Shown here: positions 45,650 to 57,133 of the stretch, piece by piece
Layout of the letters: each line of letters opens with the position of its first letter
Position numbering within the stretch: position 1 is the stretch's first letter
Source: Acarospora socialis
Lineage: Eukaryota; Ascomycota; Lecanoromycetes; Acarosporales; Acarosporaceae
Assembly: GCA_025617375.2 (NCBI GenBank)
Contig: JAMYGW020000012.1
Coordinates: 558,001 to 622,000 of the forward strand
Direction of reading: 5' to 3'
DNA: 64,000 bases
Notes under the pieces: generated by a model
What the model saw: the letters and a program-made list of their open reading frames with translations, nothing else
Database searches by the model: none
What the model was told of the DNA's origin: nothing
Program-made: the position numbers and the translations under genes

Positions 45650-45921
45650 CAATGAGTCTCTGCTGTTAGGGCCTGAGCTTTTGAGTTGAAGAGCGTCTGT
45701 TCTGATCTACTGATCTACGCCAGAGCGGAACGTTCCGTGTCCGGGATGCTTGTTTTATTTGGAGACAGGCGGGTTTACATCATCTGAGACGCAGCGCGAA
45801 CAGCTGACGATATTGAGACAAACAACTACTTCAGGAGCTTGTCCCTCTGTGGCCATCTTGTTTTGGCGGTCTACGAACAGGGTGGGACCTCCTGTTCCAG
45901 CAGTTCGTACCCTAAGCTACG
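45650..45921. promoter_or_regulatory. divergent promoter with HSE-like palindrome
   Basis: A 272-bp gap between the PPR gene (-) and the acid phosphatase gene (+). CGGAACGTTCCG at 45726-45737 is a 12-bp palindrome holding the head-to-head GAAnnTTC heat-shock unit. Only two units are present; a full element normally has three or more. Confidence 0.5.
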
Positions 45922-48003
45922 ATGACCACCTTCGTTCCGTTAAAGCCGTACTCGAAAGAGGAATTGGAGATATTGTACCCGAAAAGCCTAAAGCTTCAAT
46001 TGGTCCAGGTCGTATGTGTTTCTTCCGATTCTATGATCCCTATAGTACTTGCAGAAGCCGATAGCTCCGTTACGGCAGGCAGTGTAGCTAAATAACGTTC
46101 GCTGATACTTAACCGTGGTAGTTGCTTAGGCATGGTACGGATTCTTCAACGCGCTGAGGTTGTCTTTTAGGGACCAAGCTGAGGACTGCGTGAACAGGCG
46201 AGAGAAGCCCAGTGTCAACTCGTTTCCAGAATGTGAGCCTCAGAGTGGAACCACGTGTGCCGAGAGCAAAGCAGCTGATCAGTGTGTTAGGCAGGACTTG
46301 CACCATGTATGTCATATAGACTACGGTTTCTCGAGAAAGCGCTCAATGTTTCTGCCTAGATTGGCCTTACTGCGCTGCTGCGAGACGCATGGCGAGCGTT
46401 ATAATGACTGGGGTGGATGGATCGGCATGGGACGAGCTACAATGGAAACGTCGATTGGAGACCTTTGGAGATGATGATGGCCCAGTTCTAGCTGCAAAGA
46501 AGCACAAGGACGCCGATGCAATATGGTCAGTAATCTCACGCCGCTGCAGTCGGAATACCTAATACTAATTAAATATATAGCCAGCTCGGCGAGCTTACAG
46601 ACCGAGGCCGAGAAACAACCTTAGCATTGGGCCAGCGTTTACGACATCTGTACGTGGATCAACTGGGCTTTATGCCAAAGCAGATTGAGAGTGCCGACAT
46701 GATATATCTTCGAGCAACACCCATTCCGAGAGCCTTGGAGTCGTTACAGCAAAGCTTCTGGGGCATGTATCCTCCTTCGGCACGGTCCGCATCGTTCTCT
46801 CCTCCTACTATCATCACCCGGACGCCGGCGGATGAGACCCTCTTCCCGAACGACGGTAACTGTAGACGATTCAGCCAATTGAGCAGAGCGTTCGCGCAGA
46901 GGACTGCAGATCGGTGTAAGCCCCCCACTTGCCCTTAATTGCTAATCTGCTAATGCTTGCAACACACACTCTACAAGGTACCACCACTAACATCGCCAGG
47001 GAACGAAACGAAAGAAATGGACTACCTCAACCGCCTCATCTCTAAATGGATGCCACCCTCTTCCCCTCGTGTGGCCGTAGACTCTCACCCTCGCCTTTCC
47101 GGCATCATGGACACCATCAACAGCACCCTAGTCCACGGTCCCGAAACGCGTCTCCCATCCGAGTTTTACAATGAAGAAGGCCGCGCCATAATCGACCGCA
47201 TCGGCACCGAGGAGTGGTTCTCCGGCTACCAAGAGAGCACGGAGTACCGGAAAGTCGGCATCGGGGCCCTCCTCGGCGACATCGTCTCGAAAATGGCAGG
47301 CAGCGTTGAGGGGAACGGAAACGACGGCATGTCTGAGATCGGCGGCGACGACGGCAAATTCGGCACAGGCAGGGCCGGAGAGAAGGCAATCCAGTTCGCC
47401 ATGAGCGGATGCCACGATACCACCCTTGCCGCCATCCTAGCCAGCCTGGGTGCATTTGAAGGCGAGAAATGGCCGGCGTTTACCAGCCACATTGCCCTCG
47501 AGCTCTTCCGAAAGACAGACTCGTCCGCCAGCACCGAGTCCACTACGACGCCGCGAACCGAAGCATCAATCGCAGCCGCGGCCAAGAAGCCCTGGTATTC
47601 CTCCCTCTTCGGCGGCTCGAATGACGCCGCCACCACCACACCAACACAACCAACAGCCATCGCGCGCCGCCCAATGTCCCAACTCACCGAGGCCGAGAAA
47701 CAGAAACTTAACGGCTACTACGTTCGGGTCCGGTACAACGACCGCGTCAAGACCATCCCGGGCTGCAAACTACCGGGCAATCATCTAGAGGGCGACGAGA
47801 GCTTCTGCACCCTGGTACGTCTTCTTTTCCGTACTCGGCCTGCATTGACTCCAGGGATGACGTAACTGACGTTTACAATTGTCGTGAAGGAGGCATTCAA
47901 AGCCATCGTAGATAAATTCACGCCGTCGCATTGGAAGCAGGATTGCGCTTCGAACCTGGACGAGCCGCCATTTCCGAAGGAAGTGGAGCCAGCGGGATTT
48001 TAG
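45922..48003 (+). CDS. histidine acid phosphatase family protein with microexons
   Basis: Eight exons: 45922-46011, 46122-46134 (13 nt), 46198-46232, 46291-46306 (16 nt), 46360-46525, 46581-46915, 47000-47814 and 47890-48003; 527 aa. The family is of the two-motif (RHGxR...HD) phosphatases, close to fungal relatives of lysophosphatidic acid phosphatase. The chain starts MTTFVPLKPYSKEELEILYP and reads LQLVQV|LLRHG|ERSPVSTRFQN|AGLAPY|WPYCAAARRM. The phospho-accepting His therefore lies in the 13-nt microexon. It continues WDELQWKRRLETFGDDD, LGELTDRGRETT and LRATPIPRALESLQQ. The second motif is SGCHDTTLAA. Every junction keeps frame and gives the family sequence. There is no signal peptide, so an intracellular protein is likely. 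An AATAAA lies 78 bp after the stop. Confidence 0.88.
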
Positions 48004-48080
48004 GGTAGATGAACGTATAAATGCGTTGTGCTCGAGCCGTGGTTGTAGACACGTGTTGAGAAGCCACAGATTGCTACCTC

Positions 48081-48086
48081 AATAAA
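48081..48086 (+). terminator. AATAAA poly(A) signal of the acid phosphatase gene
   Basis: AATAAA about 78 nt after the stop at 48003, in an AT-rich stretch between two convergent genes. Fungal poly(A) signals are loose, so this is a position-based call. Confidence 0.5.
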
Positions 48087-48275
48087 CAAGGGTCGTGGTT
48101 TCATTCGGATAATTGTTTCTGAGATGAGATTATATTACTCTAATATAAAGGAGCAGAAGACTCCAGCTCGAATCCAATTCTATACATCCGTCCCGTTTTA
48201 TACATCTTAACGGTATCTATATTATATTATTTACAATGTTCGTACATCTCCAATCTTCCCCGTCTAGATCACGCA

Positions 48276-51200
48276 TCACCCCATCTTCCTCTTCCCCTCC
48301 TTCCCCTTCTTTCCATTCTTCTCCTTCGCACCCTCGTCTCCAACCTTCCCCTCCGCTTCCGCCTCCGGCACCTCCAACAACCACGACAGCGCCGGCCGAA
48401 ACCTCTCCAGATGCGCAATCTCCCCGACCTTGACGCGCATGTAATCGAACGCGACGCCGACCTTCATGTCCCGTACTGGAGCACGCGCCTTGGTCGTAAC
48501 CGTCGCTCTATCCGTGCACGTAGCCTGAGACCGAGCCGTCGGGGCAGACGACCCCCCTATGCCACCAGAGGGCGCATCGACCATCGAGACGTCGGCATCA
48601 GCAACGACTCCCTCGCCACCATCCTCCTCGGCTTCCTCCAGCCCAACCTCCAGCCCATCCATGCCCTCCATGTTCGGAATTTTCTGATACCGTTGCGAGA
48701 AATGGGTCAGCAGGACTCTCCTGGCGCCCATGGCGGCACCGACGCCGAGGGCCTCGCTGGTGGTGGAGTGTTTCTTGGCGACGGCGTCGCCTTGGAGTTC
48801 GTCTTCGAAGGTGGCTTCGTGCAGGAGGACGGTGGAGCCCTGACCGATCTCGGCGAAAGCGCGCGAGGGCCGGCAGTCGCCCGAGTAGGAGAACTTGAAG
48901 CCGTTGGGGAAGGTGAGGGACACGGCTTTGGCGCCGTGGCAGTGGTTGACGTCGACGGCTTGGAGGTCCGCGAGGCCGGTGGCGGCGGTGAGGGCTTTGT
49001 TGCTGTCGGGGCCGAGATGTTAGTGGAGATGAGGGGGTGCTACTTGGGAGGGAGTTGGGAAGATGGTACGTACAGGGCTGCGTCGAAGGAGTGGAAGCTG
49101 ATCGGTCGCTCGTCCCAGGTTAGTGTGGTTGAGTTGCGCGCCTCTATTGGGCCGGTGTTGGAGACCCGATAGCTGCTGACGGCTAAGGGAACGAGTTTTT
49201 GGAAGCCGTAGTCTTCGACGGAGGCGTACTCGCTGAGCCAGTGGATCATCGCTTTCTCGGACGCGATAAAGAGATGTTGTGATGATTGCAGGACTTTCGC
49301 TGGGTTAAGAAGTTGCTCTGTCAGCGTAATAGGATTTTCTGCGGATTGGCCGCCATGAACCTCCTCGTACCAAGCTTTAATCACGGACGTGGTTCCCAAA
49401 TGGTGGTCAGCATGAAGATGGCTTATCCAGATTAGCTTTAGGTCTCGCAGGATTTCTGCAAGCTCGTCAGGTGTGAAGACGCGCTTTAACTGGCCCAGTG
49501 TATTCTCTCCGCAGTCGAGTAGATACGAACCATATCCAGGGACGCGCAACAAGGTACTGGACACGTTCCGGTATTTCGAGGGTAGTGCAGACCCGGTTCC
49601 CAACATAATGATCTCCGCATCTTTGCTTGGAATATCGGCTTGTTCATCTCTCAGACGCTTCTGCGTATCTTCCTGTGCGAGTTCTTTTCTCGCTTCTTGG
49701 CCTAACCTTAGAACTTCTTTGCAAGTCTGCTCCAATATAAGAGCAGTGTTGAGTGGGGCGACGACGAGGCGGTCTCTGACTTCCACAACCGGCTCCAGCT
49801 GGAGCATCTGGCCGCGTTGAGCCCGCACAAGAGGTGGATCCACTATCCGTGAATCAATAGAGTTACTTGATAGTCCATTAGGCTGCCGTGACTGTGGTAA
49901 AGTGACGTTGTCATGGACTGGTATTGGAAATCGTACGGGATCCGCCTGGTTCAATCGAATTGCTGCTGCTGCTGCAGAGTCAAAAGCTAAGTAGTTTGGA
50001 CATGCGTCCGAAGAGGAAACGAGATGTTTGAGGTGGACGAATTCCTTTACGAAAGCATGTAACCTTTCATCGTGCCCAACACCAGGACCTAGTATCCAAA
50101 TGATGGCTCCAACGCCAACCATGACTTCTGGAGTTCGCCACTCAGGCCTGGCAATAAGATTGTCAAGGTAGTCCGTAGTTGGTAGATCTACTATAGCAAC
50201 TCCGCCACCTTCTTTGCCCGGGCCTAATACCATATCTGGCGTCACGGTTTTGCCGTCTTCAGATAGCACGTCCTGCCCAGCCGCTAGCTGCGAAAACTTA
50301 TGTCCCTTCCTGACATTGAGTGCCCGAGCTTTGTCTGGCAGAAAACGACCTCGCTGAGGATGATTGCGAATAATATAGGACATAGCGTCGTGTGAGGGTT
50401 CTGTAGGTGGCAAAGTCTCAATCAGCGCACCTGGCCAAGGCTTCCGTACCAAGACTGTTATATCGGGGAGCGGCTCCTCGCCCCCAGGTAGAGGCCCGGT
50501 GTACTTCTCGATCTTCCTCGATTCTGAATTACGAATAAATAGCGCAGCTGGCAGCCTAACCTGTGCTAGAGGGCATTCAATTAATGAGTCGAGTCTCCAT
50601 GCAGAGTCGAACATTTCCGAGACAACAGCCTTGCGGATCTGCTGTGCTCGGTCTCTCTGCTCTGCTGGGGTTTCCAGGTTCGCAATTGTGCCCGCAGGCC
50701 TTTCTGTAGCTCGATCCTTGAAATCATCATAGCTTCGCTTTCTTGGACTATTCGGCTGTTGTGCTGGAAGGGCGGCACCATTGCTTGAAGGCGATATCGA
50801 CATGGCCCATACCTTGATATTTTCATCCGTCCAGGTCGGTTCCCAGCCTGTCTTGGATTCCTTCCCGTCATATTCTTCCACACTAACAGGCATTCCTTGT
50901 CTGAAAATAAACCTGCGTGCCGTAGCAAATGTATGTGTTATATTCTTGCCGCCATGGATAGTCAGACTAGGCTTTTCAACGCTGATCTCATCAACTCTTT
51001 TATGCCCGCTCTCAGCCACGCCGTTTTGATCTCGAGCCCTGCCTTCGCCACTTGTGAACCGGCGAAGTCTATTCTCCGCCTCCTGCTGTCGTAGCTGAGC
51101 TTCGGCCGCAGCCGCCGTCGTGATTGAGTCCGCTAGTGTCAGGATCATCCCGAGCAGACCTCCCGTATTCTGCCATTCCGTTTTGCCAGTCAAGAATATG

Positions 51201-51361
51201 TCCGTCACCTTCGTCAACCTCGTTGCCCGCTGTATGCTAGCTCTTTGGGTGCCCTCGCTGATGTGGCCGATGAGGTATCGTTTGCTGTCAAAGTGGAGGA
51301 GAAGAGTTGTGCCAGGCGTGTCGGCGGTAGGGGTCGTAAGAAACTGAACGTAGGAGTGCAT
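48276..51361 (-). CDS. TRZ1: tRNase Z, long form (ELAC2/Trz1)
   Basis: Exons 51361-49074 and 49002-48276 give 1004 aa from the first ATG. tRNase Z removes 3' trailers from pre-tRNAs in nucleus and mitochondria. The N-terminal inactive half starts MHSYVQFLTTPTADTPGTTLLLHFDSKRYLIG. The C-terminal catalytic half has AEIIMLGTGSALPSKYRNVSS, the metal-binding HLHADHHLG, FSYSGDCRPS, LLHEATFEDE and RRVLLTHFSQRY. The intron joins DAAL to NKALTAATGLADL. The same frame stays open for 175 codons upstream of this ATG, back to 51886, without any ATG. That stretch is basic and presequence-like, so a longer isoform begun elsewhere is possible. The acidic insert and Lys-rich end are normal variation. Confidence 0.93.
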
Positions 51362-52590
51362 CCTGTTCACAGGGGTAGCGCGGAGTGTCGTTGAGCAGCG
51401 AGGACATGGGTCATGCAATGGAGTTGGTTCGAAGATTATGTGGCATTTCTTGCTATTCAGGTAACGCAGAGTAGGAGATGTGAACACGCGGGTAGGTGGA
51501 ACGTCTTCAGAGATCACAGGCTTCCGTACAAAATTCTTCTTCGCGGGTTTGATTGAGCTCGTAGATTGTAGAGGTGCCAAGTCGGATATATAGTGGTCCT
51601 CTCTGTGGAAGGTTGACGGTGAGGAGCTCGCACCCAGCGCGCTAGCTGAGCAAATTGTCGCGGCGGAGGGTTTATGGATATGGGAATGATAGAGAGCGGT
51701 GACAGTTTTATGGAGCAGTCTAAACCGACATTTGGGACCGGCGTGATGAGGACGAAGGGACTGCCTCGTGCCAAGAGTCACCGCAGCCCTCAAGGAAGCC
51801 AATTTGAACCGCTGCACGGAGTCGAAGACACCCACTCCAGTCTTTGATACCTCTGAGTCAGTGGGTCTATTAAGACCTACAGATGATTATCTGTGGTCTC
51901 ATGAGTCGTTGGTGATTCGTGCTCGAACTTTTTGCGGAGCCGCACGCCGATCTGCCATTCATCGGCATATATGCTAAATTTACATCAAATCATCGTCTTC
52001 AGAAGTGTTCGCCATTTGCAGCTTCGAAATCAACAATGTCAAACGATTACGAGCCTGGTAAATTGGAAATGAGAGTCACAATCATCACGCAAGGCGCACC
52101 ATGAGAGAGTATCGGGAGCAATAAATACCATGTACAGACCCTGACTATGTTGCCGTCAACTACATGAATCCCACCGTCCTCTGGTTAAGTCGCGAGGAGC
52201 AGATATGTAATAGCAACTTTAGTACAAAACGAGTAGTCTCAGGTATTAAAGATGGCACAAGAGAGTAGGAGTGGACAAGGTATGTAGTATGTCTCGTTCC
52301 AAAGTGAACATTCTATGAATATCGTTATTGAGACTACCGAGCTGCAACGCACATAGCGGAGCTCCGGCCATCATCCCTTGGTACCGCTATAATCTACCTA
52401 AGTAAGAGACGACATGAAAGAAATTCGTAGACAATATCTCGAAAAGCCGTCTCGCAAGTAGTACACCACCATTAAGCCCAAGCCGATACATTCAGTTACC
52501 GCAGCAGAAGACGTAATGAATCGACCGACTCTGCCTGCGAACGCCTTAAGCCCCATCGCTCTAATACGTAAACAACCGGTACGTCAACCA
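51362..52590. other. open upstream frame of tRNase Z, then intergenic
   Basis: 51362-51886 (-) is the ATG-less open frame continuing tRNase Z upstream. The remaining 700 bp to the bZIP stop show no gene. TGAGTCA, the reverse complement of the Gcn4-type core, is at 51854-51860 but sits inside the open frame. Confidence 0.5.
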
Positions 52591-54587
52591 TTATAGATGA
52601 GAGGTAACGTTGCCGATTCGTTGGAACGCAGCCTCGACTTTCGAACACATACGCTCAAAACGCTCCATGGCCACGGCGCTGATGGTACTGTCACTGGACT
52701 CGGTCTCGACAACGACGTCGATGCGCGCGAAAACCTTCTCGGCATCAATATCACCAAAGAGAGGTTCTGGTACCGCAGGTGTCGCCTTTGCCGGTGACGT
52801 CATATCCATGTAGAGAGCAAAGGCGGGGTCTGATTCATCGAAGTCCACGTCTGAAGATACGACCGTTGAGGTCTGATCTTCTTCGGTCGTTTCTTGAACG
52901 CTGGGCATACGCTCGATGGTCGGAACTTCTATCTTACAGTCATCGCTCGACGAATAGGGGCCAACGAAATTTGACGTTTTGCCAGACAGTACGGCAGTAT
53001 CAAATCGATCGACAGCAGGCCCCTGCGGGACGTCAATGACTGAGAACACCTGAGCGTGGTTATAACTGTTGTCGAGATTGGTGATAAAGCCATTGTTGTT
53101 GGGGGTGTTCAAGTCGAGGGTCGAAAAGTCAAGCGCGTTTCCTGGTATGAGAGTCATGCCAACGTGCGCAATGGTATGTTCTTGGGCCTCCGCCTGCTTG
53201 TGAACGAATTGGTTTGGGTTCGGATCCTTGGATATTTTTGGCTGCACAGCTGCTGGCTGCGCTGCAGTTGACTGCTCCGATACTGACGCAGTAGCAGCAG
53301 GCATACCGTTGTTGCTAAGGTCGTTCAGGAAGTTCGAGAAAGCCGAAGACGAGAGAAGCATGCGCGTCAAGTCCGACAGGCGCTGATTCTCGGCCATGAG
53401 TGCTTGATTTTGAGCACGATACTCATTGGCTTCGTTGGTCTTCGCCGCCACTTCGCCTTCGAGTTGACCAATGTACTCTGTGATCATGTTAGCATGTATC
53501 CCTAAAGATGCGCAACAAGCGATCAAGTACCTTTTCTCCTAGAACGGAAAGCTCTTGCTGAGACCTTGTTCCTCAACTGACGACGCTCTTTGCTGCTGAG
53601 CTTCTTACCCTCTTCACTGGCGAGGAGTCGCTCATCCTCGTCCATATCCTCTTCTTCTTTTCTTAACCTCGCAATGTGTGGTAACACACCATTGCTACCA
53701 GCGGTGGCATCATCCTCAGATGAAGCAATGCTGCCTTGTCTCATTTGACTAAGTAGGCGAGATATTCTCTCCTCCACGATAGGATCGGTGGGTTGATGAG
53801 CCGCAACGCGTTGAGGTCGAGGTGTATGTTGGACATGCTGTTGAGGGGCAGTCTGCTGCCGTTGTGATACCGGCTCCTGCCTCCTCTGCTGCTGGGCTTG
53901 AGCTTGGGCCTGAGCTTGGATCCGAGCTTGAGCTTTGGCTATGGCAGCAGCCTGCTGCTGATGCGCGCCAGGCCACAATCGACCAACATTACTCTGCGAC
54001 GCCACAGGAGTGAGAGATGATTCTTCTTGACCGCCAATGACATTGGGATCCACGTAGCCAATATCCGACGACTGCGAGCGCTGTGGGTAGAAAAACGCAG
54101 GTAGACCGTCTTGCGACGACGAGTCAAATTCCATATCCATATCAGAAGCACCACTGAACGATGGATTTTTGGATGGAGCAACACCGAAATCGATGAAATC
54201 GTCTGTGGAGCTCATGCCGAAAAAGCTTTCGGAAGTCGACTGTGTATTGAACGATATGTTATTGGCCTCGTTGACCGCCATGGTGTTTGCCAAAGCGCCG
54301 ATCGCAAAGGGCGTCTGTTGTTGATGAAGATCATATTGATGACTTGGTCCCGAGAACACTTGTTGGTGACTCGATTGGCTCGGCGGAAGGAGAGTGTTGT
54401 TGGAATTTCCAATAACGAAGTTGGGATTCACGACGGGCTTGGAGCGCGAGGTTGCGGGAGAGATTGAAGGTGAGGGATAGATGGCTTGATCGTAGTTGAT
54501 GAAAGAATCGATATCAAGAGGATCATAGCAGGTCGAAGGTGGTGTAGGTGAATGGACGGACACTGACTGCCGCCTGGAGGTGGCCAT
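52591..54587 (-). CDS. bZIP transcription factor
   Basis: Exons 54587-53531 and 53477-52591 give 647 aa. The DNA-binding block is SSKERRQLRNKVSARAFRSRRK|EYIGQLE, with the invariant N-x7-R of bZIP basic regions. It is followed by a zipper with heptad Leu (EGEVAAKTNEANEYRAQNQALMAENQRLSDLTRML). The intron falls exactly between basic region and zipper. This conserved block belongs to a fungal bZIP family in which LLSSxxFSxFL follows the zipper; I do not assign a name. The N-terminus is Ser/Gln-rich with AQAQ repeats and a conserved-looking DPLDIDSFINYDQAIYPSPSISPA. The C-terminus ends in an amphipathic helix. Start: first ATG, in a good context. Confidence 0.9.
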
Positions 54588-57133
54588 GGCCTGGTTGCAA
54601 GGCCAAAAGGCAGAGTCAACCCCGAGGATCTTTCAAAGGAACTGCGAGTCTTCAATCTTTGAACGAATGTCTGGTGGTGAAATAGCAGTTGATGTCGGTG
54701 TTGTTGACGGTGAGATTGTCAAGTCGTACGTAAGCCTCTGGGCTTAGGAGTCTGTCTGGAAGTGGGTACTATGGACTTCGGGCAAATACTTCTAAAGAAA
54801 ACGACCGGATGAGCTAGTCGAAGTCAGCCGTTCGTAAGTTGATGTTCGGTCTGCTGGAGGATGATACGGTAAGACTCAGAAAGAGGATAAGAAAAGATGG
54901 GCGGTGACTTTGAGGTAGTAACAGGAGTGAGGCAGTGCTTTGCCACGCGTCATCTGCTTACTAAGATTAATGATCCGCTCCCATACGATTTACCAAATTC
55001 TAAACTCTCCGTTCCTCTGCGGGAACAACTTACTCGAGTAACATGCGAGTACTCGTCAGTCATGAGTGTCTCTAGTAGATTGTTATGGGTGAGCTGAGAG
55101 ATTCGTGTTGCAGCCTCAGACAATAAGAATAGGAATAGGAATTTCGGACTGACGGAGCTACAGAGGGATTAATGCAATCGAAGCATAAAACTACCATCCG
55201 ACTTCCGCCCGTTACTCCCGTCTGCTCACAATGCTTTGCTAATAATGATAATGGATGACCCCCTCATATACTGTGTACGAGCATGCAGGGCTGTTACCCT
55301 CACCAAGATTGAATTCATTTCTCCATCATGATGCAATGTTTCCAGTTCTGCTTTCACAACTTCAATGTAAACAGCTCTACTTGTAGTTGCGAGTGGCGAG
55401 CATCCCTTCAAGTCAACACGCTGAAGCTGAAGCAAAACATTAGTCCGTTCGGAAGAGGAGGTGGCTCTGCTAGGCAATGTGTAACTGATACTGGTTGAAC
55501 CTTCATCAATATACAGACTGACTACATGTACTCAAGGCAAGTGGTAACTGCTAACAAAATATTCCGCTATTAGATGAGTCGCTTTGAAAGCCTCATAATA
55601 ACTGCTTAAGTCTTGCTATCTATGAGCCAGCACGTCTCCCTGTGATTGGCGGACCTTAGTATTATCATTGAAGCTCTTCTATCCTGGTCCGACATACTCC
55701 TCCGGCATAGATTCCCTAAGCAGAATCACTCCCTGTTCCACTGTGAAATCCTCTCAGTATCATTATCAGGGCTCGTACTCATAGTCTACCCAAGGTACCT
55801 GTCTTATTTCTTGCCTCTGAACAATATCAAATATCTTTTTCGAAGTGTATGGCTGTCGTTTTAGACGATGTTGCAGCTTCGTCTCATCTCGCCGGGACGG
55901 GTCTCTCCCTACAAACTGCTTGGTGCGGCTCTACGATGATCCTCTTAGCTGCTTACAATGACTTCCACTATCTGAAAACAAGATGGGCGCAGCTCTCCAT
56001 CCCGAGCCATAGAATACAAGAACATCCCTCCATTTCTCCTTGAGCCTGTCGGGCGGCGTTTTACAGTTGGCCTTATCACATCCCAAACCCGCTCCCATGG
56101 TTTACTAGCAAATAGGCCTGTATGAGTGCGTTTTATTGCTATATCTGCGAAATTCCCGCTGTTCTTTGCTCTCGTCCTTTCTACTTAGCACTTCTCTCGT
56201 AACTCGTTACTACATCTTACGTTGAATTAGTCCAATGAGACGACTACACTTTCGAACAACCTGCTTGGTTGTCGTTTGCAGCACACTGCCGTTATCCATG
56301 ACCTTCCCTGCTTCTCCAGAGACATGGACGCTTCCGGTCTTCGGTTTGGTAGATATCCCAAGGAAAGCCTTCGGACTGACCAGCTAACTGTTTGCATTAG
56401 AGACCAATATGCTTAGGCCCTGCTCCCAAACAAGAAGATCTCGGACCTTTGCTTAAGGCAGATATGTTCGATGATATGCAGGAGTTCTGTCTGAGTCACG
56501 TTGTAGGCAACTGCCAGTGTATCTTGTTAAATACTGAACCACATCAATGGAAATGGGCATACAACGTCGTGTGCGCACTCGCCAGGATCCAGACAGTCCC
56601 AGCAATCCAGAAATGCAGTGATCGATGCGTCTGCGCTCAAACGGTTGAAAGCGAGCGTCTGGATGTGCCTGGCAGCAACTTGCAAGGCGCCCAGGCGAGA
56701 CAAGGCGTGGGATCAAAGACGGTCACCCTTCCAGTTCATACTTAGAAGACGAGGGACCTGCTGGTTGGGACTGTGGTTTGAGTCTTCCTTGTGATATCTG
56801 TCGAGCAAGTCGTGTCGGTGGGTCGCGTCCGGACTGCCTTGCCTCTCAAAGTCTTTGCAGGCCCTGTATGTACGAGTACACATGAACGCTATTATTATCT
56901 ATTTTATTCTCTATAGCTCCGTATTATCCATGGGTGACACGGATGATATTATGTAAGCGAAGGAACTAACTCAATCGGAAGCAATCTGCCGACAACCAAC
57001 CGGAGTTAGCCGGGTCAGCAAACACGTTCAACACAAAACCATCCCCCGCCATCAGTGATCACCGAGTCCTTGCGCTGTGGAGATAAGACATTGACCATGT
57101 CCTTCAAGTCAGGAGTTCTGATCAACTTCCTAC
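54588..57133. other. 2.5-kb intergenic region upstream of the bZIP gene
   Basis: Divergent gap between bZIP (-) and the MoaA gene (+). Several short ATG frames exist (for example 56449-56745, +), none with family resemblance. The length suggests long regulatory sequence or a long leader for the bZIP gene. No RNA gene or repeat is seen. Confidence 0.5.

Noticed and set aside
46378-46398. A THGER string resembling the acid phosphatase RHGxR motif
   Set aside because: It is out of frame with the conserved WPYCAAARRM exon. The true motif is assembled at 46128-46205 across microexon junctions.
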